Source: Kryptolebias marmoratus
Lineage: Eukaryota; Chordata; Actinopteri; Cyprinodontiformes; Rivulidae
DNA length: 64,000 nt
Assembly: GCF_001649575.2 (NCBI RefSeq)
Contig: NC_051438.1
Coordinates: 23,296,816-23,360,815, forward strand
Direction of reading: 5' to 3'
The position numbers and the translations under genes were made by a program. Below are positions 35,647 to 47,386 of this stretch, piece after piece. Each line of letters begins with the position of its first letter. The stretch's first letter is position 1. The notes under the pieces are model-generated. The model made no database searches. It saw nothing but the letters and a program-made list of their open reading frames with translations, and had not been told where the DNA came from.

Positions 35647-38600
35647 AGCAAAACACAATATAGCAATATGTCTGTTCTGTTTTTCAATAAGTGAAAAGTA
35701 AATGGAGATTAATGTTGTTACAAAAGATAGTCTGAATGCAGAGTTTACTGAGATAAAGTGTCCCTTTGTCAGCAATAATGTGTTCTAATTTGATTTATCT
35801 CAGAGTTATCTTTCAGCTGTCATTCTTCAGACAGGTATTTCAGATCACTGGTTGTCCTATTCATCAGATCAATCTAAATTAGATGAAAATACTTTCAATA
35901 TTTCCACATTTAAAAGGAGAGTGCTGTCTATTTAAACTCCAGCTAGACAGCAAACTCTAATTTGTCAAACCTTCTCACGCTTGCTGATTTGACAGCAGGA
36001 AAATTGATCCCGCTGTTTTGCTTGTTGGGTCACTGTACATGTTGTCAAGGTTTATTGGTTAGGATTAAAGAACTGAGCTTTTATCAGTGTTAATGATTCT
36101 TTCTGTTTTTTTATACACATGGGAAGTCCAATTATCTGCTGTGAAAAACTGTATATTGCTGCAGCTTTGCAATGAGTTGCTACATCTGACGTGTGTGACC
36201 TAATTTACATTGTAACACTACACCTTACTGTATTTTATATGAGCTTCAGACTTCTGAAGAGCTATTTCAGGTCCCATTGGTCTCAAAGAGACTATGATTT
36301 CACTGGAAAGATGTTACACGAGTCACAGTTTTAGCACTTCTGTGCTCAGCATGAACCGCTCACATCAATCATTGGTACAAATAGCCAAGTACAGCATTCC
36401 AAAATAATTTTGTTTTGTTTGATAAAAAGTTGAAGAAACAAGCTTAGTTATTTAAAATTTCTGGGACAAAAGTTAACTACAACTTTCAAAGTAGAATTGG
36501 CTAAGAAACATGGAACTTAAAACTGAAGTTAGGAGCTAAAACAGATAAAATAAAACTAAAAGCACAATACGTAGCTTAGTTCAGTTTGCCTCTTAAATCT
36601 GTATGACTAATGATGCAATTTACTGCCTTCTTTGCTATGTTTTGCCACAAAGAATCATGTTATAAATGAATGACTGTCAGCATTCTTAACTTGTAATTTC
36701 TGAAGTTTATTGTTAAGCATAAATAAAAAAAAAAACTCCCCATAAAAGGAAAGTGCAAAAAATAAAACAAATACTGGGAGAAAAATACCCAGAAGAAGCA
36801 GCATGCACATAATTCCCTACAAAAATATCCTGAGATGGAGTGTGCTCTTGTTTTGTCTGGGCCTGCAGCCACATGAGGGGGATTTAGAGACTGTAGGCAC
36901 AATAATGTTTAGAGTTAAATGCTAATATTCTCATTTTAATATGTTCACAATTACACCAACCTATGTTTTACCAGTAAAGACTTTACCACCTTACAATTTT
37001 TGTTTTTTCGTAGTAGTATTCAGTAGAGCATACATAGCTAAGCGTGAGTGACAGTGTTTTTTCATCCCTGGTGCTTCAGTTTGTTTTACAGATTGTATTA
37101 AATGAAAAAAAAAACTGACTCCTATAGAAGCTAGTACTTTGTCAGCAAAGTACTGTAAATCTTTCTGAATTAAGGAAATTAAACTTTTTGCGGTGGAGTT
37201 GTGTTACCCACAGAAATGAGTAGTTTATTAATCTCTTTATGATATACAGTATATAGTAATGGTTAGAGATATTGAATAGAGGTTGTGTAATGGTGCATTG
37301 TTGTGATAGAGATATTGAATGGAGTCTGTTATATCACTGAGCCATACACCCACACTTTAGTCACAGTAGTATAGCATGAAACAGCTGAAAAAATAATATA
37401 CACTAAAACAATATGTTGACAAATTATCTGTTGGTCATTCACTTTTAGTTACACATATTTAGTACTGTTTTGCACTGTTTAAAAAAAATACACAATCTGA
37501 TACGCTCTTTAAGAACAAATAAAAAAATTTAAATTGTATTTCCTTCGTCTTTAATGAGTGCCATGTGCACAAGTATTACACACACTTTCTTACACTATCA
37601 GCTGATCTACTGCAGGAGTTCAGACAGTTGTAACTGATACAAGTTGTGCTGAAGTTCAAAATGACCTTGCTGAAATTAGTTAAGAAATTAATTGTTCACT
37701 GAACTGTTAAAAATTAATAACAGAAACTAAAATTAGCAAAACTAACTAACAGCTAAAACTGTCAAAACTGTTGATAAAACAACAACAACAACAAACTAAA
37801 AGGCAAGCAGCACTATTGCTAAAAGGAGCATTAGAAGAACAGAAATAGAGCTTGTGTGCTGAAGTACAATTCAAAAGAACTGACGGAATCTCACTGTATT
37901 TCTATGGGGAATACTTTTGGTAATGAAGTAAAATAATTCAAACTTTAAAAGGTACAAATACTAAAAGTCATACTGCACTATTTCCAATCAAGCTAAATGT
38001 TTTGATATACAGTTTGAAAGGTTTAAAAAGCACAAAGTATGCAAAATTAGTTTGCAAATAACTATAAGCAGGAAAACAATAGCAGCATTTACACAATACA
38101 ATTATGCAAAGATTGTGTAATAAATATTGAGGCTATTTCCTATGTACTAATGCTAAAATTTAAAATTTCTCATGTTTTGTACAGCCTGATGAAACTTGAG
38201 AGGAATCCAGTAGAGATTGAAACAAATACCGCACAGCAGATGGGGGTACCTTTGGCAAAAAGAGTAAAAAAAAAGCCAAATTCCGGGAGGCTCAGGCCTG
38301 TCTGTTCATCAGAAAGCATATTACCCATATTACCCAGCATCCCTCCCAGTGGTTGTTCATGTTCCCACAACAGCCACCCATCGCTAGCTCTGCTGCAAGG
38401 GAACATTTACCGTAGAAATCACAGTTTGACAAGCAAAGAAAGAGGAGAAGAGGTTGTGCCTAGGCAAGAACAGGGAGTGGAACAGTGATCGCCAGGAGCT
38501 TGTTGTAGTCAAATTCTTTTTTCTTTTTTTTCCTTAAAACCAACTTCATTTCTGTGCTTCTCGGCAGCTTTGCTGATATGTACTTGAAATGAACAAACCT

Positions 38601-39639
38601 TCGGGAAAGAATTTAGCATTAAGCTTAGGTGAGGGTGTACTGTATGCATAAATGCTTTGGAGCAGTGCCATGTACAGTAATTAAGAAGCAGAGAGCACAC
38701 AGAAATGGATTTGAAATAAAAAGCCAGAGTCAAACAGTGACTGAAGGAGAAAAGATCAGAGATAACCAAGCGTAGAGACTAGCGGATTTGTGTGGGCGGA
38801 TGGGAAGCTGGAAGGTTTCTCTTGATGTTTTTGTTTAAGGGCACTTTCTATGATCCCTGTGCCTCTAAGGAGATTTCCACAACAAACCCCCTTTTTGTTC
38901 TGAAACCCACTCCAACAATGGGTCATTGTACTTTTTGTGAAAAAAAAAACAAAACGCAAAACATAGCTTTTGGACCAAAGTGCAATTGTCACTACATTGA
39001 TGAGAGAGCAAGAGCAGCTGAAGAAAGAAAGGCTGTAAATAAAATATCCTCAAGCGCATCTACTCCCGTTGCTCTCAGCTCATGCACTTACACTTTGTGG
39101 GACTTCAGAGCACCAAATGTAACAAGTGGGTTTAGAAAAATAAAACTGCTGTTTGGAGAGAATGTCCTCAAATGGACCCAGTCGTAGTGATCACACATTG
39201 TAAAACCTCACCCAACAATAAGTGAATGTTGATGAGTAAAAGTACAGTAAAGTATTTGTAAGGTTTTCATCATTTTGTTTTGGTATAAACCATAGTGAAC
39301 ATAATTTGGCATGTTAGTAGGCTACATTTAGGATAATAATCCAGGAAGACAAAACAACCTTTTTCTTTTCAGAGGGACATTCTGAGGTGAACATTGTCTA
39401 GGATTTAGAACCTTCTGATAAACAGGCTTGCAGCTTCCAAACAGCTATTCTGTGGATGTTTTTTCCTGACCTATCTGCTAACTTTACTTATCATAATTCA
39501 GTGATATTAACTTACACAAATATAGGGTTTAGTTTTAGGAATACAAGATATAGAGACAAGCAGCAGATCTCACATTCATTCAGGGATTTCAGAAGTCCGG
39601 TTACAGACCTTTTTCCATCAAGAGTTAGGTTGTTGGGAA
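35647..39639. other. AT-rich non-coding DNA
   Basis: A local imperfect duplication of AGAGATATTGAATAGAGG occurs at about 37265 and again near 37308. An ACA run lies at 37781-37795. The frames at 38150-38488 (112 codons) and 38792-39187 (131 codons) are open but show no domain, no signal peptide and no codon pattern I can defend as coding. Confidence 0.5.
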
Positions 39640-40013
39640 CAATGTGGAGCAGGTCTTGGTGGAAATGGGTCTTTCAGGAATTCTTGAATGTGGAGAGGGA
39701 TGTCCCTACTCTAACAGTATTGGTTAGCTTGATTAAAAACGGTGGAACCACAAATGAGAACAGTCTCAAATGAGTGTGCCTCCTGGCAGTACCAAATGCT
39801 GTTTCTAAGAAGAACACGGTGCTTGAAAAAGAGTGTAAGCCTCTATGATTGAGATTAGATTGCTGGGTGCAGACTCAGAAATTACTCTGTAGGCAAGCAT
39901 TAGTGACTTGAACTTGAGTTGAACATCCAGTGAATTCAATGAGAAGTAAAGAGGCACTGCACCAAGACTTGAGTGAAATAAAGAGTCAAAGCAAGCCTGT
40001 TTTGTGTAGATAC
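39640..40013 (-). repeat. Fragment of a dispersed teleost repeat, class unknown
   Basis: The order of GGAGCAGGTCTTGGTGG, TTCAGGAATTCTTGAATGTG, then CTCTGTAGGCAAGCATTAGT, GACTTGAACTTGAG and CAGTGAATTC resembles a sequence I have met repeatedly in fish genomes. On the minus strand one frame reads LKFKSLMLAYRVISESAPSN, which loosely resembles the FK.L.L.YK.L...AP.YL motif found near the C-terminus of some LINE ORF2 proteins. That gives the strand call, but the evidence is thin. Confidence 0.42.
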
Positions 40014-43000
40014 AGTCAGAAGAGCACATTGAAGAGCAGAGTGACTCGTTAAAACTTCAAACATTGACTCATTTAAAGATTCAGTGAATAAAATAAAAAA
40101 TATTTATTTTGGAACAGATGCTGACATCATGCCCTTTACTGTAATCAACAATGCCACTGCTGACAAAGTTGTTGGCAGAAATATAAAACGTGTTTTATTC
40201 TGACCAGGACATGGAATTCTTTTTTTTTCTATAAAAAAGGTTGAAAAATGACTAGGATAGACCAGGAACACACTGTTGTTGATAACTAGATCTTGTGTAA
40301 CTAACAGCATATCCAATCACAGGGATGGATTCAGATAACACGAGCACCTTCTTCTTCAAGCCTTGATCAAACTACTGAAAACTAATCTCTACTCATCAAA
40401 ACAACATATTTGCAGTTTTGTTTCCCATGCAAATAATCCTTTCACGCATGTAAAGGATTAGATGCTGCTATCCACTTGTGCACTATTTAGAATGGAAGAT
40501 TTTGTAAATTAATCCTAATTCCAGTTCCAGTTCCAAGACAGAAATGCACAGCCATTGTTTTCCAAACTCATTCTGTCCATGTTTTCCAACACATCAGAAT
40601 GCGCAAAGTTTTCTGGGTCAGATGGCATGACCCCGACATGAATAAATATCTTAAAACATGAGATCTAAAGCCAAACTTTATTTAAGCTCCTATAAGGAAA
40701 TATGTTTGGTCCAGAGTAAGAGTGGTGAGCGGGACTCTAAAATGAATAAAGATGATGAGTAATATAAGTTTTTTGCAAACCTCAACAACAGAAAAAATAA
40801 AGACAAATTTTAATTAAAAAAACAAAACAAATCTGTGATAGTTTACAGCCTAAACTGTGAGAACTCTTGACTCTGATTATTTATGACACTGTTATGCTCT
40901 TATTTATCACTTTTGGTCATTTTTGTTGCAGCCACAAATGCTGATATGATCTTAAATTGCATTATCTTCTGTTTATTTTAGAAGTAAACATCATCACTCA
41001 TTATGAGTATAGTCTACAGAGTAATGTACGATGTAGTAAATACCAATATTTTGAATATCCTTTTTAAATTACTATTAGACTGCAATGCTATTAAACTTTA
41101 GACTTTTAACTACTACTCCACTAATGGCATGGCATGTCTTTAAGCTGTCAAGATTGATTATAAAATCATAGAAGGCATCTCTTGTAGAAATATCAACTCA
41201 AGTGGACAGAAAACACTGATGTTGTGAAAAGGATAAATTTGGTGAAAGTGCTTTTATTTAGGAGCTAGCTATGAAAAAATACAATTAGTGACACATGAAC
41301 ACTCCAGAGAGATCTAGAGATACAGGTTCAATGGAGGATGAGTACATCCTGTCTGGTATGCTGTAGTAATCATTGTATTAGATTTTATTGTTCTGTTTCC
41401 CTTTTACTGGTTCATTCTGGCAACAGTTATCTCTCTTCCTTTGTGTTATCCATCTTCCTCTCCTCAGCCTCACCAGAAGAAGCCATTCATCGTTCTGGCA
41501 ACCGAGCAGAGTTTTCATTATCACCTGCCTCCTTATTCTCTCTCACCTGGCTAAAGACGAATGTTGGGGTCATCAATGGAAGACAGAGACAACTAGACTA
41601 TGCACCTCTTTTTGCTGTTTAGTTCAGTGGCATCATGTCACTGATAACATTTCCCGTCCCTCCCTCCCTCTTCACTGCATAATAGCTCATCAAGGCAAAT
41701 TTCTCTCTCCCTGCTGACTACAAAGCAGTCCTCTTGAGTACAGATTTGTTGTGCTCTCATTTCAGCTTTGTCTTTGTCAAGTTTTTGTCAGTCATCAGGA
41801 TGGGGACTTGGCATGCATGGTGTTGCATGTACACACATGCACACAATGACTTCTTTTCTCTGCTGTTGCCTGCTGCAGGTGTGAAGAAGACTCATGGGAG
41901 AGGGAAGATGCATTTCCATTTAAAAAAAAGCTTGAAATGTCTATGGGATCATGTGTGTGCATACCCAGGTGCGGTCTAATTCAGTACCTGTGAATAGACC
42001 TTCTGTGTTTTCCGAAATTGCTTTGTGATCTTACAGGTCAGCAGATTAAAGAGCAGGGGAGGGGAAAAGATAAAGCGTATGAGAGTTCTTTGAGTGTCTG
42101 CTGTGAGAAAATGAGACATTTCAAAAGACAAAGAAAAGACAGCAGGAGAGAGAGAGAAAATCAGAAACAGAGAAGACAAAATAAAAATAGTTTAAATATT
42201 CATGTTTTCTTTGATGATTTATTTATGAGAGTCTGATATTTTCTGTTATTTATAAACTGCCTGAGTATCACCATTGTTGACAGGAGTGTTGCTCTGTGTT
42301 CACGGAAGAAGAACACAATGTAAGATGGAAGATAAAACATCCAAAATGTCTGAGGATGATGGCACATTATCAATGGAAAGTAAGGAAACAGAAGCACATT
42401 CATTAATGAGTTTCACACAAAGTCTAGTTTGGGTTTTGTGCCCCCATGCCCCACTCAGAGCATGAAAATTGTAAAGAAGATCACTCAGTGCAAGATGCTC
42501 AGTGTTTCCCAATATACCAAAGTTATGAAAGATGCTGTAAAAGAAATAAGCATCTGAAAAAAGACCACAAGCTGACCCTTCTGCAAGACTAGCACATGTT
42601 TTATTTATCAAAGCCTGAGCAAGTTTCATCTGTGGCTTATCTCTGTCCTTGTCCTCATGTTTGTGCTTGGCACATATGCCCCACCCTGCCTGATATTGTG
42701 AAACAATGAAAGGGAAGTGAGGACTCTTTCTTAATGTCACCTCTAATGCTTTTTAGTACCTCTACCCAGCAGAGTGTGGCTGATTTGCATTTTCGTTTCA
42801 TCAGTAAGTAAGGAAAGAAGGGAGGGGGTGGAAAAATTAAAAGAAGTGATGAGGTGTGTATATGCAAGTGGGAATAGATACACTTATGTGATGTCTATGA
42901 ATGTTTAATTGGAGGGCTGACCTCTGAACACATAAAACTGAGCTGCTGTCTTCAATATGCAGGTCTATAGTGGTGATAGACTGTCTTGCTCAAGTTCAGC

Positions 43001-43485
43001 TCACCCTTGTGGTTCTATCTTCACTTAATCCCTCTTCACCTGGTCAGACTGTCCCACTATAGTATATGCACACCCCTCTCTTATTTTTTTCTCCCTCTTC
43101 ATCATATATTCTATCTATTGCACACCCCTCGGTGTTTAAAGGGTCAAATCCAGTTAATTACATAAAGCACCTCTCAGTTCTCCAGCCTCTACTTCAGCTC
43201 AGAATGTGTCTGTCAGGATTTATCTGTTATACATATGTACAATATTGCCCACTCTTGTTCTTTGTCAGTGAAGCAAAGAAACTGTGCTCTGAAGATTAAA
43301 AAAAAACTTCCTTCAATTACTAGAATGATTCTTTTTTTTTTTTTTTTTTTTGAGAGGAGAAAATATTGGTAGCATGTGTTGAGCAAATATAATAGTAACT
43401 CGAATAAGTTCAACAGCCATATCATACAAAAGAGAGTATTAAAGGAGATAAATTTGTTTGTCAAACGAATTATTATGCTTAAATA
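40014..43485. other. AT-rich non-coding DNA, contains the longest random frame
   Basis: The 146-codon minus-strand frame at 42300-42740 is the longest here; it has no known domain and I do not call it a gene. A T20 run lies at 43332-43351. Purine-rich at 42040-42190. Confidence 0.5.
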
Positions 43486-44330
43486 AAAGCCTAGCATTCC
43501 TTGAGGAAATATGCATATACCCTGCTGCCTTTCGAGCTAGATATTTAAACTAAACTCACCTTATGCTGAGAAAGAATGAAGGTACTAGAGCCATTTTGAT
43601 CAAATTTTGTAAATAATGTTATGCCCAGTCTCATGCAGTATGGTGAAATTTTGTGAATTGTGTTAGTTTTCAGAGAAGATGTTGAGGATGACTCTTAGCT
43701 ACAACTGTGCCAAATTTAGCTCAATATCTTTAAAACGAACTGAGTTATAGCCATTATTGTAATGGCAAATGTGGATTAGTTCTAGTGGCCATCTTGAACC
43801 AAAGGTTGTAGCATCTTATTATTACCTTCTGAGAGTTTCATTAAAATCTGTTCATGAGATATTTTACTAATAGACAAACAAAGTTGACACCAATAATTAA
43901 TGACAAAGTTTGAAGCAAAAATATTGTGCAATGTGCAATTTTACCTAATTATCTTCAAATCTAACTGCTTTATGGCCATTTTTGCTAAAATCACTTGGCT
44001 ATGGTGGCCATATTGAATTGTATTAGCTCCAAAAGGTAATCAGTTATAGATAAACATCCTATTTTTACTTGCTGCTGAGAGTTTCATTAAAATTCATCTA
44101 CTGGTTTATGAGATATTTTGCCAGCAGACAGACACAGTTGACTCCAAAAGTTGAGTGCAAATTTTTAAAAACAGATCTCATACAGTCATTTAGTTCTTGG
44201 AATGTGTAATCGGAATGACTCAGCTACTACTATGCTAAATTTTAGCTTGATATCCAAAAGACTGGCTGAGTGGTAGCCATTTTTGTGTTTACCATGTCCA
44301 CTATGATGTCTCTTAGGAAGTTTCCAAAGG
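43486..44330. repeat. Unnamed dispersed repeat, internally triplicated (copy A)
   Basis: The copy starts AAAGCCTAGCAT like copy B at 50132. A block reading roughly ..AGCTCAATATCTT..GAGTTATAGCCATT.. recurs at about 43715, 43945 and 44240. Each of the first two is followed by a ..GGCCAT.TTGAA.. segment and GAGAGTTTCATTAAAAT (43831 and 44077, 246 bp apart), GAGATATTTT and a CAGACA/GACAAACA-rich end. So two full units and a partial third are arranged head to tail. There is no coding capacity. Such repeats are familiar in fish, but I cannot name the family. Confidence 0.7.
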
Positions 44331-47300
44331 TTCAACTTTCTCTGTGACAGCAAATATCCTCTATAAATGACAGCTGCAAGTCAAATCGATATATAAAACA
44401 GATGTATGTCATATATTATATCTTTTGTCTGATGAAGGTATCCCTAATAAACACAGAGTGAACTTATATTTTTTCCTAACCTGCATTCTGTGAAGTCTTA
44501 GAGGTAAGCCTGTTCACGTTCTCTGGTGGGTACAGTATGAGATGTTTTTAAAACAGCCCTACATGTCAACTCCTAACTTCAGCTGCAGAAGTCTGCCTTT
44601 GATTGCAAGTGTAGCTGAGGATGTTCACTTCCAGGATGTAAAATGACATCACTAATACATTTTAAAGCACTAATACATTTTATACCCTATGAATCGTAAT
44701 TTTTGTACCTGTAGTCCTTTACTCTAGCTCATGGATAAATACTGTGCAATCTTTTGCTAGAATTTGCTGTAAATATAATATGACGTGCTGTAACATATCT
44801 GAGGTTTTTTTTTTTTGCGTAAAAAAATTTTGATTTCAAGAAATTACTTCAGTGCAGATTTAACTCCTCCCTCTATCTTCTCCTCGATTGTATCCTTGTG
44901 ATATTTTCTGCCACAGTTTTCTTCCCTCTCAACCTTCCTTGCAATGTCATCTGTCTCCTTTTTATATGTTTCCCTCCCTTTATGTCACCTTTAAAGAAAG
45001 TGCGAACCACAGATGAGAGTGGGTCGAAAAGTTAACTTCAAAGGAAGCCAATTTAGTCCAAACATGAAAGGGGAGCACTTTTATTTCCTTTTGAGAGATG
45101 CTGCTGTTGCATTCCACAATAGACCAAAAGCCTGTCAAAACTGTCCTTTTGAAACCTGTAAAAGACATTTCATAGAGGCAGACATTTAAAAGAAGAAGAA
45201 AAAAACACTAAAATACCATTATAAGAGCAGCTTTTCAGGATATCAAGTTAAACCCAAATTTCTTGTAAAATAGTAAAAAAAAGAAAGCACACAAAGAATC
45301 AAGCAGGGGTATAGAAGAGACCATTTTTTTACAATTTACTGCTCTTTATGTTAAGTGGAGTCACTCAGGTTCCTTTTAGAAGGCCGAAGCTCAGTGATTC
45401 CCAACCTGTGGAGAAAAGTCAAGAAATCACAGTAACTGAAGCTGGCATGTGTCTGTGTTACTGTGTTTAAACATGGTGAGGGTTTTTTTCTTTTCTTTTT
45501 TTAAAGTCAGAAGCTGATTGTAAGTTCGTGTAATGTTTCCCAAGGTGTCCTGTGTCCAGCAGGCGATATCGGTGACTGCTGCATGTGTGTGTTTGGGATA
45601 GAGGGCAGTGGGTTACATATGGTGGCTATTAGAAGAAGCTGGACCCCAGGCTTCCCTACTTCAGATATTATCCACATCTTTCTTCTCAATGACCTTCAGT
45701 AGCACTGAAATTCAGTCCATCAGTCTCATTTAGACTCTCCTTACATTTTATTTTCTTTCTGTCTTTTTGAACTTGTGTATAGCATTTTTGTAATTTAAAC
45801 AGTTTTATCTGTAAACTCTGCATAGAGGAAATTCAAAAGTTTGGAGAGAAACTTTGTGTTGTAAATGTTTGAAAATAACAGCTTAAAGAAAAAATAATTT
45901 TACTGAATTGTGGAGTCATGTCATTGAATAGTTTTCAACTTTTTTTTCTGTTCATTACTGTTGGTGCGTGTCTGAAAGTCTGAGTTTTTACCACAGTGGA
46001 TTAGAGAAACAACAATGCCTCAAATACATATAAATCAACCAACTAAAATACATTTAGCCACAAATTGTTAAACTGAGCTACTCAAGTATTTTTCTGACAG
46101 CTAGTTGATCATTCTGTCTTCACCATAATAATGAATCTCTCTTGACACCAGAATCTACATTACATCAACGGCCTTAAATCATCAATTAACATTCAGCCGA
46201 ATAGAAACTGGTTACATTTTGTGAAGAGCAAAGCTGAAAAGTGGCACCACAGATTTTAGAGGGCTATACAGATGGTTAGATACCATATTTGGTGGACTGA
46301 AGGGACAATTTAATTATTTTGTACCTCAGCTGTAAGGTGAAGGTATATGTGGTCAGATGTTTTGAAGATATACAGCTCAGTTTAATTTCGTGCAGAGCAA
46401 ATCTCACTCTGTGGGGATTGGAGCAATGCATATCTAGTTTTGAGTCTTTGTGCATTGATTTTTTTTTGGTAGAGGTAATAGAGAGGTAAGTAGCAGTTCA
46501 CTAAAGTAGCCATCGCGTTTGTCATTTGGCAGTTTTAGAAACGTTCACTGGCAAAAGATAAGAAGCACATTTTAAAAGTTTTATTTCTCAGTACATTGAC
46601 TCTTCCTTTGTGACACAAAATTGCCATTTAGTGCAATCTAAACCAATCAATATATATATATATATAAAATTATATTATTTTATTGTGTTTGATTTCAGCA
46701 TTTGGCAGTTTGGTCAGAAGTTGACATGGCTAGTTTCATTTAAGATGATTTGAGAGGTCACAGTCTACCACATCAGCAGCAACTGTCCAACCATCTCAAA
46801 GTATAAAAGTATTATAGCTTCTTTCTTCTTTCTTTTCCTTTTTTGGTCAGCTTTATTTCTGTGGTCCTGTTATGTATTTGTGTATTCCACCATCAGTATT
46901 CAATTTTATCTAATAAATTCCTTTATCTTTGAATGCATTCTTTCTGAGTTTTTATTTAGTTAACAATGTTCATTTAGAGAATTGTATGTCCTGTTTCTGT
47001 ATCACACTAGGTTTCAGTTTCTAATCAGCTCACCTGCAATCAATTAGTCATTATCTCCCTCAAGACATCCTGTCAGTTTTAGCTGCTTCTCATGTGGGAC
47101 AGCTTGTTCTTTTTGCTTGTGTCCTGTGCTCCTTTCTTTCCTTTATCTGAATTTTGGTTAGTTGAAGCTCTTTTGCCATTGATGTGCTTTTTGCTTGGTC
47201 AAAAAGGAAAGCTTTGCTTTGTCCTAAATTAGGGTTTTCTTATGTCTAATTAAAAGAATAATAGAAAAAATAGGAACTATTTTCCTTTATTTGTTATGTT

Positions 47301-47355
47301 TAAATATTCCAAAGCTCAGAAGCACTAAAAAATCCTTTAGGTTAAATGGCATTAA

Positions 47356-47358
<3 letters not shown>
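44331..47358. other. AT-rich non-coding DNA
   Basis: A short TA run at 46651-46666 and T-rich tracts at 44803-44816 and 45482-45502. From about 46985 to 47200 the sequence TCTAATCAGCTCACCTGCAA with CAATTAGTCATTATCTCCCT resembles the U3 part of fish LTRs, but I found no ends or duplication. Confidence 0.45.

Positions 47359-47386
<28 letters not shown>
47359..47386. repeat. A28 homopolymer
   Basis: Twenty-eight consecutive A residues. The upstream 100 bp show no retrocopied gene, and no matching target duplication was found, so a poly(A) tail is only one possible origin. Confidence 0.9.

Noticed and set aside
38150..38488. 112-codon plus-strand frame
   Set aside because: No family resemblance; overlapping frames on the other strand are also open.
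42300..42740. 146-codon minus-strand open reading frame, the longest in the window
   Set aside because: No domain, signal or coiled-coil pattern; its length is about the maximum expected by chance in 64 kb of AT-rich DNA.
46985..47200. Possible plus-strand LTR remnant
   Set aside because: Only loose similarity to LTR U3 sequence; no termini, duplication or poly(A) signal located.
47359..47386. A28 run as the tail of a processed pseudogene
   Set aside because: No gene-like sequence upstream and no flanking duplication.
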